Shown here: positions 8,587 to 20,244 of the stretch, one piece after another
How positions within the stretch are numbered: the first letter of the stretch is position 1
How the letters are laid out: each line of letters begins with the position of its first letter
Assembly (NCBI GenBank): GCA_963822955.1
Contig: CAWGJS010000002.1
Location: forward strand, 2,418,001-2,482,000
DNA length: 64,000 nucleotides
From: JAJYUU01 sp963822955
GTDB lineage: Bacteria > Actinomycetota > Actinomycetes > Streptosporangiales > Streptosporangiaceae
Direction: 5' to 3'
Made by a program: the position numbers and the translations under genes
The notes under the pieces: model-generated
Told to the model about the DNA's origin: nothing
Databases searched by the model: none
What the model saw: only the letters and a program-made list of their open reading frames with translations

Positions 8587-9070
8587 TGACCTCGTTCAGG
8601 TTCCCGGTTGCCACGTCGAACACAAAGCCGCGGATCGAATCGGTATGCGGCACGAACGGGCTGGCCTTGATTCGCCGTATCGACTGGCGGACGTCCTCAT
8701 CCACGTCGCCGAACGCCTCGGCCGACCACGGCGGCTTGATGCCGGTCTCCTTCTCGATGGCGGCCTTGAACGCGTCGTCGGTGAACGTGAGCATCCCGCA
8801 GTCGGTGTGGTGGATCAGGATGATCTCCCTCGTGCCGAGCAGCCGCTGACTGATCGCCAGCGACCGGATCTCGTCATCGGTGACTACGCCGCCGGCGTTG
8901 CGGATCACATGCGCCTCGCCCTCAGCGAGGCCGAGAATCCCATACACGTTGAGGCGAGCGTCCATGCACGCGACGACGGCAACGCCGGCTGACGGGGGCA
9001 TCGGCAGCTGGCCGCCGAAAGACTCGGCGTAGCTCTGGTTGTTCGCGAGGTACTCGTCGGTCTTGGACAT
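8582..9070 (-). CDS. Beta-carbonic anhydrase
   Basis: 162 residues, the size of the short beta class and similar in layout to mycobacterial Rv1284. Zinc ligands are Cys35 (VACMDARL), His88 and Cys91 (HHTDCGM). The Asp37-Arg39 dyad is intact. It interconverts CO2 and bicarbonate in the cytoplasm, supplying carboxylases and buffering pH. The start is supported by GAGAGG about 8 nt upstream. The gene is divergent from the IspH-like gene over a 267-bp gap. Confidence 0.92.
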   Translation of the reverse strand: MSKTDEYLANNQSYAESFGGQLPMPPSAGVAVVACMDARLNVYGILGLAEGEAHVIRNAGGVVTDDEIRSLAISQRLLGTREIILIHHTDCGMLTFTDDAFKAAIEKETGIKPPWSAEAFGDVDEDVRQSIRRIKASPFVPHTDSIRGFVFDVATGNLNEVT

Positions 9071-9187
9071 GACGGCTGATCCTCTCTGGCAGGCAGTACC
9101 GGTGTTGCAGCCAGGGCTGCGGCACGAGCTTTAGCAGGCGACTCATGAGCGTTATTCCTACTTAATAGCTAGTAAAACCTGGACCGT

Positions 9188-9257
9188 CCGGAGCTTCAGT
9201 TTCCGTTCACCGAACCGGCAGCTCCGGGTCGGACTGTGCTGTCCGCAGACCGAAACT
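9188..9257 (+). other. Possible structured leader upstream of the IspH-like gene
   Basis: Several helices can form 80-150 nt before the start. CCGGAGC (9188-9194) pairs with GCTCCGG (9221-9227). GGTC-GGAC (9227-9234) pairs with GTCC-GACC (9241-9251) around a 6-nt loop. AGTTTC (9198-9203) pairs with GAAACT (9252-9257) and excludes or knots with the first helix. Known riboswitch cores (B12, SAM, TPP) were looked for by eye and not recognised. Whether it is transcribed with the gene is unknown. Confidence 0.3.
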
Positions 9258-9337
9258 TGGCCAGCACCTGAGCGAACCGCGACATCGGCTGGGTACCCCG
9301 TCCCCGGAGGACTACGGGCTAAGAGGGCGAAAGGCCG

Positions 9338-10600
9338 ATGAGCCGATCAGCGGTACGGGAAATTCAGGTCTCCGACATCAGGGTGCGCCGCGGCGAGGTA
9401 GTCGTGCCCACCCAGATCGGCGATGCGGTACACGGCAAGCTGAGCTGCAGCGCGGCGCAGCTCGTCGCCGGGTCGCTGCGGGCCAAGGGCCGTGACGTCA
9501 GGTTCGCGGAGCTGCCCAGCTGCGACTCCACGGCCGGCGACGTCGACGCGACCCTGTACCTGGCCACCTGCCCGCAGCAAGACGGAACGACGGCGGCCAT
9601 CGCGGCAGCAGTCGCGCCCGGCGACGCCCTGTCGGCCACGGTCGCACGCGCAGCTGTCGAGGAATGGGCCACCGCATCTGCCACTCGGACGCTGCTGCTC
9701 GCGAGCAGCCCGTGGTGCAGCGGCGCGCTGCACGCCGCCAGCGCGGCACGGCAGGCGGCGTCGGAGCACAGCGGTACCGACCGGAGGGTGCACGTGCTGG
9801 CGCCGGTCGCGATCCCGCCCGAAACTGCGGCCGAGCTGGCGGATCTCGGTGCGCTCATCACGCCCTCCTTGACGGAAGTCGAAGCCGGAGACGTCGTCGT
9901 GTTCCCCGCGCACGGCGTTGCAGCAGAGGTGCGGGCAGAGGCGGCGCGGCGGGGCGCGACCGTGATCGATGCCACCTGCCCGATAGTTGCTGCCGCTCAG
10001 ATGGCGGTACGGCGGGCAGCAGATCGCGATCAGCACATGGTGCTGATCAGCCAGCCCGGCCAGGCGTCGACGGCGGCGATCGCGAGCCAGGCGCCCCGGC
10101 ACATGACGGTCGTGGAGACTCCGGCAAAGACGGCCACGCTGCAGATCAGCGACTCTCAGCATGTTCAGTATCTGCTCCAGCCCGGCACTACCCAGGAAGC
10201 CGCCGCACCGATCGTCCGTGCCCTGCGCGCGCGGTATCCGGCGGTGAAGGGAGTTGGGGCCGCAGACGCCTGCTACGCGCCGTCCGATCGGGCAGGCACG
10301 ATCTACTCCGTCGCGCTGGGCAGCGACCTCATGCTGGTGCTCGGCGACCAGGACTCCGCCGACACCAAGCAGGTCTGCGGTCAGGCGCGGGACTCCGGCA
10401 CGCATGTCCAGGTGATCGCCGAGGTAGCCGACATCAGGCCCGCGATGCTGACCGCGGTCCACACCATCGGAGTGGCCGAATCGACCTCAGCGCAGGCCGG
10501 CCTGGCCGCGCAGGTGCTGCTCGCGCTGTCCGGGCTCGGGCGCCTCAGCGTGGTGAGGCGGAAGCTGAGCACCGAGAAGTCCGCGGCCGTACTGGCCTAA
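9338..10600 (+). CDS. Divergent IspH/LytB-like iron-sulfur protein, catalytic residues lost
   Basis: 420 residues. From about residue 117 it aligns with IspH (4-hydroxy-3-methylbut-2-enyl diphosphate reductase). Cys127 (SSPWCSGALHAA) stands for the first cluster Cys, Cys214 (DATCPIV) for the second and Cys312 (ADACYAP) for the third. AHGV is kept (His192). The His-Asn motif near E. coli His41 reads IPPET, and the HPE motif with catalytic Glu126 reads SQPGQAS. The N-terminal 115 residues are an extension absent from IspH. The cluster may therefore bind, but canonical isoprenoid chemistry looks unlikely. It is followed by an MTHFR gene 97 bp on. The role is unknown. Confidence 0.75.
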   Translation: MSRSAVREIQVSDIRVRRGEVVVPTQIGDAVHGKLSCSAAQLVAGSLRAKGRDVRFAELPSCDSTAGDVDATLYLATCPQQDGTTAAIAAAVAPGDALSATVARAAVEEWATASATRTLLLASSPWCSGALHAASAARQAASEHSGTDRRVHVLAPVAIPPETAAELADLGALITPSLTEVEAGDVVVFPAHGVAAEVRAEAARRGATVIDATCPIVAAAQMAVRRAADRDQHMVLISQPGQASTAAIASQAPRHMTVVETPAKTATLQISDSQHVQYLLQPGTTQEAAAPIVRALRARYPAVKGVGAADACYAPSDRAGTIYSVALGSDLMLVLGDQDSADTKQVCGQARDSGTHVQVIAEVADIRPAMLTAVHTIGVAESTSAQAGLAAQVLLALSGLGRLSVVRRKLSTEKSAAVLA

Positions 10601-10697
10601 TCGGCCCTGGCCGAGCGCGCCTTCGCACGACCTGCGAGCGCTCAGTCCTCGCAGCGCCCTTATCTGCTCGCCGCATGCTGGAGATAGGATCTTTCGC

Positions 10698-11678
10698 ATG
10701 GCGGACAAACCGGGCGGCGCCCATGGCCAGGCCGGATCGGCGCAGCCGAGCTCGTTCAGGCGCCGCCTGACAGCCGGCGAGTTCGCCGTTACCGCTGAGA
10801 TCGGCCCGCCGCGCGGAGCCGATACGGCCCCGGTTACCAGGAAAGCGGCGCTGCTGCGCGGCAGCGTCGACGCGGTGAACATCACCGACAACCAGAGCGC
10901 CGCGGTCCGGCTCTCCAGCCTGGCCGGGAGCCTCGCTGCGCTCCAGGCCGGGATTGAGCCGATCATGCAGCTCACCTGCCGGGACCGCAACCGGATCGCT
11001 TTGCAGTCCGAGCTGTTGTCCGCCTCAGCGCTCGGTGTGCCGAACGTGCTGATCATGACCGGCGACCATCCGCGGCATGGTGATCACGCGGACGCCAAGC
11101 CGGTGTTCGACCTGGACAGCACGCAGCTGCTCAAGGTTGCATCGGCAATGCGCGACCAGGGGCGCCTGATGTCCGGCGGAGAGCTCAAGCCGCCGCCCAG
11201 CTGGTTCCTTGGAGCGGTCGAGAATCCCCCCGCCCAGGCCGGTTCCGGCCAGGCCGCTTCCGATGCCGCGGACAAGGCCACCTACCGGCTGGCTGCCAAG
11301 ATCGAGGCAGGGGCGCAGTTCGTTCAGACGCAGTTCGTCTTCGATGTGCCGGCATTTGCCGCCTGGATGACTCAGATCCGCGACCTCGGCCTGGACGAGC
11401 GCTGTCACATCCTGGCCGGAGTTGGCCCGGTACGGTCCCACCGCGCACTCGCGCACCTGGCTACAATCCCCGGCGTGATCATCCCGGACCACGTGGCCGA
11501 GCGGCTGGCGGCCGCGAGTGCCGACCGGATCAGGACCGAGGGCGAGAAACTCTGCGCCGAGATCATCGCCCAGCTCGCCGAGATCCCGGGCGTAGCCGGC
11601 GTCCATGTGATGGCCATCGGTGCCGAGAGCTCGATCCCGGCGATCCTGCAGCAGGCCGGCCTGCCCGGCCGGGCATAA
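10698..11678 (+). CDS. Methylenetetrahydrofolate reductase family protein
   Basis: 326 residues with the TIM-barrel MTHFR fold. Visible are VTAEIGPPRGA with the catalytic Glu, VNITDNQS, MQLTCRDRNR, NVLIMTGDHP, GAQFVQTQFVFDV and an ILAGVGPV strand. It should interconvert 5,10-methylene- and 5-methyl-tetrahydrofolate using FAD. The N-terminal 20 residues are a disordered Gly/Ala/Ser stretch. GGAGATAGGA lies upstream of ATG 10698. Its product is the methyl donor for MetH encoded 5 kb away. In reverse it could oxidise methyl-THF made by the corrinoid system at 25-31 kb. Electron donor unknown. Confidence 0.87.
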   Translation: MADKPGGAHGQAGSAQPSSFRRRLTAGEFAVTAEIGPPRGADTAPVTRKAALLRGSVDAVNITDNQSAAVRLSSLAGSLAALQAGIEPIMQLTCRDRNRIALQSELLSASALGVPNVLIMTGDHPRHGDHADAKPVFDLDSTQLLKVASAMRDQGRLMSGGELKPPPSWFLGAVENPPAQAGSGQAASDAADKATYRLAAKIEAGAQFVQTQFVFDVPAFAAWMTQIRDLGLDERCHILAGVGPVRSHRALAHLATIPGVIIPDHVAERLAAASADRIRTEGEKLCAEIIAQLAEIPGVAGVHVMAIGAESSIPAILQQAGLPGRA

Positions 11679-11700
11679 CGGAGCGCTGGCTGGATTAACC

Positions 11701-11737
11701 GAGCGGCTGCCGGCCCCGGCAATGTCGGCAGCCGCTC
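11701..11737 (+). terminator. Terminator after the MTHFR gene
   Basis: A perfect 12-bp stem (GAGCGGCTGCCG / CGGCAGCCGCTC) with a 13-nt loop, 22 bp after the stop codon and followed by TGTAGTTT. Confidence 0.8.
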
Positions 11738-11760
11738 TGTAGTTTGCGGCTCAGTTGGCG

Positions 11761-11798
11761 CCACTCAGCCGTTTGCCACTCAGCCGTTTGCCACTCAG
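11761..11798. repeat. 15-bp tandem repeat at the end of the DUF899 gene
   Basis: The unit CCACTCAGCCGTTTG occurs twice (11761-11775, 11776-11790) and is followed by a partial third copy, CCACTCAG. The third copy supplies the stop codon of the minus-strand DUF899 gene at 11795-11797. Each unit could provide an alternative end to the protein if slippage occurs. Confidence 0.75.
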
Positions 11799-12523
11799 TC
11801 GCTGAAAGTCGGATCAGCGCCGTGCGGCTTAGCTACCCGGCCCTTGGGCTCCTCCCAGTCCTCCGAGCGGCCGAAGGCGGTCAGGTCGAGCAGTGTGTAA
11901 GCGTTCCCGACCTGGTCGGTCCCGCGCGCGAACGTGGAGTAGGTGTGGAAGATCCTCTCGCCGTCGCGCAGGAAGCAGCTCAGGCCTGGGACCTCGGTCG
12001 ACGTGGTCACCGGGTCGGCAGCGGCTTGCTCCGGGGACTGGTAGTTATAGACGGCGGGCGCTACGGCAGGATCCAGCGTGGCCTGGAAGTCGTAGTTGAA
12101 CTCGCTGCCGAAGGACGAGTACCAGTCGAGCACCCAGCCGCGAGCCGCCTTCGCCGCCGCGAGCTTTGCCCGCGGCGCGCGGGATACGCCGGCGAACGTG
12201 GTGTCGCGCGACTCCAGGTGCCGGAGCACGCCAGGTGCTAGCTCGTCGAGCGAGGCCGAGCAGCCCGGGCACGGAGCATCCCAGGACGGGTCGTACATGA
12301 CGTGCTGGACGATCAGCTGGCTGCGGCCGCCGAACAACGTTGCCAGCTGCACCGTCCCGGCTGGGCCCTCGAACGCGTAGTCCTTGTCGATCTTCACCAT
12401 CGGCAGCCTGCGCCGGTCGGCGTTGAGCGCGTCCCGCTGCCGGGTCAGTTCCTTCTCCCTGATCAGCAATTCCTTGCGCGCGATCAGCCACTGCTCCCGG
12501 GTGGTGATGTCCGGCATGCTCAT
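11795..12523 (-). CDS. DUF899 family thioredoxin-like protein
   Basis: 242 residues from the ATG preceded by GAGGAGG. The frame reaches upstream to 12562 but without a better start. Family blocks are visible: REQWLIARKELLIREKELTR, then RRRLPMVKIDKDYAFEGPAG and LIVQHVMYDPSWDAPCPGCS, where the CPGC pair occupies the active-site-like position. A DWYSSFGSEFNYDF block follows. DUF899 proteins have a thioredoxin-like fold, and the substrate is unknown. It is divergent from the DGPF/ECF42 pair with a 180-bp gap. Genes of this kind are often found near ECF42 sigma factors, so it could be a target, but no promoter match was proved. Confidence 0.8.
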   Translation of the reverse strand: MSMPDITTREQWLIARKELLIREKELTRQRDALNADRRRLPMVKIDKDYAFEGPAGTVQLATLFGGRSQLIVQHVMYDPSWDAPCPGCSASLDELAPGVLRHLESRDTTFAGVSRAPRAKLAAAKAARGWVLDWYSSFGSEFNYDFQATLDPAVAPAVYNYQSPEQAAADPVTTSTEVPGLSCFLRDGERIFHTYSTFARGTDQVGNAYTLLDLTAFGRSEDWEEPKGRVAKPHGADPTFSD

Positions 12524-12703
12524 GGCGTCCTCCTCATGCGTCGTCTTTTTGCTCCGCTGCACTGGCGACGAACGACATCGCCCCGGATGGACAGTTGCGC
12601 TCGGGAATTCGCTGGCGGCAGTCTGTCCATCGCAAGGTCATTCGCTCGTCGTCAGAGGTGAAGAAGCGACAGCGGAGGAAACGACAAGCTAGGAGGCGAG
12701 TCT

Positions 12704-13054
12704 GTGCGCTACATGCTGCTGATGTGCGGTAATGAGGACGTCGACAGCCCGTCGGCCCACGCCGAGGACGAAGAGCCGTGCTGGATGCCGTGGGCGCGCG
12801 AGATGCAGGCGCGCGGCGTCCTGCTGGTCGAGGGCTCGCAACTGCGGCCCACCAGCACCGCTACCACGGTCCGGAACAGCGGTTCCGAAGTCCTGGTGGC
12901 CGACGGCCCGTTCGCCGAGACAAAGGAGCAGATCCTCGGTTACGACGTGATCGAATGCGCTGACCTGGACGAGGCGATCTACGCGGCCTCGCGGCACCCG
13001 GTTGCCCTGAATGGCGGGGTTGTCGAGGTGCGGCCAGTCCTGGCCAGCGTATGA
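12704..13054 (+). CDS. DGPF (YCII-related) domain protein
   Basis: 116 residues from GTG with AGGAGG 8-9 nt upstream. The protein begins MRYMLLMCGNED and carries the defining VADGPFAETKEQILGYDVIE motif, then LDEAIYAASRHP. This is the small ferredoxin-like YCII fold with no known reaction. It overlaps the sigma-factor gene by 4 nt (ATGA), the standard arrangement of ECF42 systems in which one or more DGPF genes accompany the sigma factor. TGTCCA upstream (about 12625) weakly resembles the reported ECF42 -35 element, but this is not firm. Confidence 0.88.
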   Translation: MRYMLLMCGNEDVDSPSAHAEDEEPCWMPWAREMQARGVLLVEGSQLRPTSTATTVRNSGSEVLVADGPFAETKEQILGYDVIECADLDEAIYAASRHPVALNGGVVEVRPVLASV

Positions 13055-14286
13055 CCGATGCCCAGGCTGCGGTCGCTGAGGCGTTCCAGCGAGAGTGGGG
13101 CAAGGTTGTCGCCACCCTGATCCGGATGACCAGCGACTGGGACCTCGCTGAGGAGTGCGCCCAGGACGCGTTCACTACCGCGCTGACCCGGTGGGCCTCT
13201 GACGGCGTGCCCGACCGGCCGGGTGCCTGGCTCACGACGACCGCGCGCAATCGTGCGCTGGACCGGCTGCGCCGGAGCAAGACCGAGGCAGCCAAGCTGC
13301 AGGAGGTGGCCGTGCTGTCGGGACCGGAAGAGCCGGCGCCCTGGGGGGACAGCGGCGTGATCGATGACCGGCTGCGGCTGATGTTCACCTGCTGCCATCC
13401 GGCGCTGACGCTCGAGGCCAGGGTCGCGCTCACGCTGCGCACACTGGCCGGGCTGACCACCGCGGAGATCGCGCGGGCGTTCCTGGTCCCTGAGGCCACC
13501 ATGGCCAAGCGGCTGACCAGGGCCAAGCACAAGATCCGCGATGCCGGCATCCCCTACCGGGTGCCGCCGGCCCATCTGCTGCCCGAGCGGACGACCGGCG
13601 TCCTCGGCGTGCTGTACCTGCTGTTCAACGAGGGTTACTCGGCCTCAGCCGGCGACGACCTGCTGCGCCCCGATCTCAGCGCTGAGGCAATCCGGCTGGC
13701 GCGGCTGCTCGCGCAGCTGATGCCGGATGAGCCGGAGGCCGCCGGGCTGCTCGCGCTGATGCTCCTGCAGGACGCCAGGAGCGGGGCGCGGCTCGACGAC
13801 GCTGGCGAGCTTGTCAGCCTGGAGGATCAGGAGCGCTCGCGGTGGGACGCCGTCCGGATCTCGGAGGGCATCAGGTTGCTCGAGGCAGCCCTGCGCAGGC
13901 AGCGTGCCGGTCCCTACCAGCTGCAGGCCGCCATCGCCGCCTGCCATGCCGAGGCTGCTGCTGCGGCCGACACTGACTGGCCGCAGATCGCGATGCTGTA
14001 CGGAGAGCTCCGCCGCATCGTGCCGTCCGCGGTCGTCGAGCTCAACCGGGCCGTGGCCGTCGCAATGGCTGATGGTCCCGATGCCGGACTTGCACTCGTC
14101 GATGAACTGGCGGCGAGCGATCAGCTGACCGGCTATTACCTGCTGCCAGCTACGCGCGCCGATCTGCTGCGGCGGATGGAGCGACGGTCAGAGGCGGCGG
14201 CGAGCTACCGCGAGGCGCTCGAGCTTGCGCCGACCGAGCCCGAGCGCCGTTACCTGACCCGGCGGCTCGCGGAGGTCAGCAGCTGA
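13051..14286 (+). CDS. ECF42-type RNA polymerase sigma factor with C-terminal extension
   Basis: 411 residues. Sigma region 2 lies at about 10-75 (RMTSDWDLAEECAQDAFTTA, with PGAWLTTTARNRALDRLRR). Region 4 lies at about 115-165 (LTLRTLAGLTTAEIARAF, VPEATMAKRLTRAKHKI). The remaining 240 residues are the helical, TPR-like extension typical of ECF42 (VLYLLFNEGYSAS, ELNRAVAVAMADG, GYYLLPATRADLLRRMERRS). No anti-sigma gene is adjacent, which agrees with this group being controlled through its own extension. It is translationally coupled to the DGPF gene. Its tail overlaps the convergent aldo/keto reductase by 11 bp. Confidence 0.88.
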   Translation: MTDAQAAVAEAFQREWGKVVATLIRMTSDWDLAEECAQDAFTTALTRWASDGVPDRPGAWLTTTARNRALDRLRRSKTEAAKLQEVAVLSGPEEPAPWGDSGVIDDRLRLMFTCCHPALTLEARVALTLRTLAGLTTAEIARAFLVPEATMAKRLTRAKHKIRDAGIPYRVPPAHLLPERTTGVLGVLYLLFNEGYSASAGDDLLRPDLSAEAIRLARLLAQLMPDEPEAAGLLALMLLQDARSGARLDDAGELVSLEDQERSRWDAVRISEGIRLLEAALRRQRAGPYQLQAAIAACHAEAAAAADTDWPQIAMLYGELRRIVPSAVVELNRAVAVAMADGPDAGLALVDELAASDQLTGYYLLPATRADLLRRMERRSEAAASYREALELAPTEPERRYLTRRLAEVSS

Positions 14287-15181
14287 CCCGCGCCAGGCTC
14301 GCCAGCTCGTCCTCGCCGAGCCGGATAGCGCTGGCAGCCACGTTCTCACGCAGATGATCCGGGTTGCCGGTGCCTGGGATCGACAGCACGTGTGGCCCTT
14401 GGTGCAGGGTCCAGGCCAGCCGGATCTGCGCGACAGTCGCGCGGTGCTCGCGGGCAATGGCCGTCAGCTGCCCAGGCTCGTCACCTGGCGGACCTCCGTG
14501 CCGCCCGGTGCCGGCGATCGCGAAGAACGGCACGAAAGCAATGCCCTGCTTTCCGCATGACCGCAGTAGCTCGCGCGATTCCGGCCGCCGGTCGGCGATG
14601 CTGTAGGCGTTCTGCACGCACACTACCGGCGCGATAGCCTGCGCTTCGGCGAGGTGATCGGGCGCGACGCCGGAGATGCCCAGATGCCGGATCAGTCCCG
14701 CATCGCGCAGGTCGGCCAGCGCGCCGAAATGTTCTGCTATTGATTCCACATTCGGCTGCCGTCGGTAGTTCACCACGTCCAGGTGATCACGCCCGAGCTG
14801 GCGCAGGTTCTCCTCAACCTGGCCGCGCAGCTGATCGGGCCGCGCGGCGTCGGTCCAGCGACCCCACGTATCGCGGCCCGGCCCGACCTTGGTGACGATG
14901 ACCAGGTCGGCTGGGTAAGGCGCCAGCGCTGTGTTGATCAGTTCGTTGGCCGACCGCAGCGCGGAGAAGTAGAAAGCGGCGGTGTCGATGTGGTTGACCC
15001 CGAGCTCGACCGCCCGTCGCAGGACGGCGACAGCTGTCGCCCGGTCGCTCGGAGTGGCAGCGTGAGCAAAGGCTGGCCCGTTCTGCGTGAGGCGCATCGA
15101 GCCAAAGCCCATCCGGTTGACGACGAGGTCGCCGAGCTTCCACGTACCTGCCGAGGCCGCGCTCGGCTCTTCCGAGGTCAC
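14276..15181 (-). CDS. Aldo/keto reductase
   Basis: 301 residues from GTG. The TIM-barrel AKR features are present: LVVNRMGFGSMRLTQNG, HIDTAAFYFS with the catalytic Asp and Tyr, VIVTKVGPGRD with the Lys, HLGISGVAPDHL, and the NADPH site SIPGTGNPDHLREN. The usual catalytic His position reads VVNYRRQ instead, as in some AKR subfamilies. It probably reduces small aldehydes or ketones with NADPH in the cytoplasm. It is divergent from the MetE-like gene. Confidence 0.87.
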   Translation of the reverse strand: MTSEEPSAASAGTWKLGDLVVNRMGFGSMRLTQNGPAFAHAATPSDRATAVAVLRRAVELGVNHIDTAAFYFSALRSANELINTALAPYPADLVIVTKVGPGRDTWGRWTDAARPDQLRGQVEENLRQLGRDHLDVVNYRRQPNVESIAEHFGALADLRDAGLIRHLGISGVAPDHLAEAQAIAPVVCVQNAYSIADRRPESRELLRSCGKQGIAFVPFFAIAGTGRHGGPPGDEPGQLTAIAREHRATVAQIRLAWTLHQGPHVLSIPGTGNPDHLRENVAASAIRLGEDELASLARVSC

Positions 15182-15345
15182 ACCAGGTCGTCCCCCTCGG
15201 CCGCGAGGTCAGCCAGGACGGCGTCGTGGACGGCCACGTTTCCTCCCGGATCCTTGATTGCCAAACAGCCAGCCTGCCCGACCGCGCCAGTCTCGGCAAC
15301 AACGGCATACTGGGCCGGACGCGACCACGATTACCGGAGGCAGCC

Positions 15346-16371
15346 GTGCTCTTCCCTACCTCGCTCGTGGGCAGCTACCCACAGCCGGACTGGCTGATCG
15401 ACCGCGAGCGGCTGGCGGGGCGGTTCCCGCCGCGGGTCAGGGCGACCGAACTGTGGCGGGTCGGCCCGGATCAGCTGCAGCAGGCCCAGGACGACGCCAC
15501 GCTGCTGGCGATACGAGCGCAGCAGGACGCTGGGCTCGACATCGTCACCGACGGTGAGATCCGGCGCGAGAGCTACTCGAACGCGTTCGCCACGGCACTG
15601 GACGGCGTTGACGTCGACAACCCCGGCAGCGCGCTCGACCGCAGCGGCCACCCCAACCCCGTGCCGAGGATCACCGGTCCGATCAGCCGGCGGCATCCGG
15701 TGAACGTTGCCGCACTACAGTTCCTGCGCGCGCACACCGACCGGACGATCAAGGTCACTGTGCCAGGGCCATTCACGATGTCCGAGCAGGCGCAGAACGA
15801 CTTCTACCCCAGCAGGGAAGCTGCCGCGTTCGGCTACGCGGCGGCCGTCAATGCGGAAGTCGCTGACCTCTTCGCGGCAGGCGCCGACATCGTGCAGCTC
15901 GACGAGCCCTACCTGCAGGCCAGGCCCGAGGCGGCGAAGAAGTACGGAGTGGCGGTGCTCAACGCCGCGCTCGACGGCATTACCGGAACCAAGGCCGTGC
16001 ACCTGTGCTTCGGCTACGCGGCCATCATTCATGACCGGCCGTCCGGCTACTCGTTCCTGCCGGAGCTGGCCGCCAGCAAAGCTGACCAGATCTCGATCGA
16101 GACCGCGCAGTCCGGGCTGGACTGCGCGGTGCTGGCCGAGCTGACGGATAAAACGATCATCCTCGGCGTGCTGAACCTCGGCGACCCGGCCGTCGAGACG
16201 GCCGATGTCATCGCGGACCGGGTCCGCCGGGCCCTTCCGTACCTCCCGGCCGGCAAGATCGTGATGGCACCCGACTGCGGCATGAAATACCTCAGCCGCG
16301 AATCGGCTGATGGCAAGCTCGCCGCGCTGACCGAGGCCGCCAGGATGTTGCGCTCTGAGTACGCGGGCTAA
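15346..16371 (+). CDS. MetE C-terminal-like (cobalamin-independent methionine synthase type) protein
   Basis: 341 residues from GTG 15346, chosen because CCGGAGG lies 5 nt upstream; the frame opens earlier at 15226. It covers only the catalytic C-terminal barrel of MetE. Visible are TSLVGSYPQPDWLI, DIVTDGEIRRESYSN, KVTVPGPFTM, DIVQLDEPYLQ, VHLCFGY and MAPDCGMKYLS. The His, Glu and two Cys positions expected for zinc are present in the CFGY and PDCG contexts. Short MetE-like proteins transfer methyl groups between thiols and various donors, not necessarily from folate polyglutamate. With MetH next door it is more likely a specialised methyltransferase than the main methionine synthase. Confidence 0.82.
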   Translation: MLFPTSLVGSYPQPDWLIDRERLAGRFPPRVRATELWRVGPDQLQQAQDDATLLAIRAQQDAGLDIVTDGEIRRESYSNAFATALDGVDVDNPGSALDRSGHPNPVPRITGPISRRHPVNVAALQFLRAHTDRTIKVTVPGPFTMSEQAQNDFYPSREAAAFGYAAAVNAEVADLFAAGADIVQLDEPYLQARPEAAKKYGVAVLNAALDGITGTKAVHLCFGYAAIIHDRPSGYSFLPELAASKADQISIETAQSGLDCAVLAELTDKTIILGVLNLGDPAVETADVIADRVRRALPYLPAGKIVMAPDCGMKYLSRESADGKLAALTEAARMLRSEYAG

Positions 16372-16394
16372 GCAGGCCATAAGCAGAGCCTGCT
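16371..16394 (+). terminator. Hairpin after the MetE-like gene
   Basis: A 7-bp stem AGCAGGC / GCCTGCT with a 10-nt loop begins at the stop codon. There is no U tract. Confidence 0.45.
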
Positions 16395-16507
16395 AGCGTC
16401 GTTTCACTGGCTGCGGCACAGGCTGTAGGCACGAATGCGCTGGCCACTAGCGGTGGTCACTCGCGGCCCAGCCACCGTATGCAGTACTGTGTAGGCACCT
16501 GGAGAGA

Positions 16508-16573
16508 TTTGACAGACAGCTTGGCGACCAGGTCAAAAACGCCTAAAGAGTCCACGCGGTTTCCGCGCCTCTT
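16508..16573 (+). promoter_or_regulatory. Inverted repeat and leader hairpin upstream of metH
   Basis: TTTGAC-N18-GTCAAA (16508-16537) is a perfect 6-bp inverted repeat, and its left half contains TTGACA, a -35-like hexamer. No convincing -10 box sits at 17 bp. A hairpin built from AAGAG/CTCTT and GCGG/CCGC (16546-16573) lies just before AAGGAGG. This could be an operator and a short leader. No riboswitch class was recognised in the 231-bp gap. Confidence 0.3.
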
Positions 16574-16602
16574 CTGGCTAAAGCAAGGAGGCGCAGCAGA
16601 TC

Positions 16603-20240
<3,638 letters not shown>

Positions 20241-20244
<4 letters not shown>

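Noticed and set aside
15181..15329. Minus-strand reading of about 50 codons (KDPGGNVAVHD, DAVLADLAAEGDDLV) ending at the aldo/keto reductase start
   Set aside because: Codon usage looks coding-like and the end overlaps the next start, but there is no good start codon, no ribosome site and no recognisable family.
15182..15345. B12 riboswitch before the MetE-like gene
   Set aside because: The gap to the divergent gene is only 164 bp, the promoter and ribosome site occupy the end, and no B12-box-like sequence is seen.
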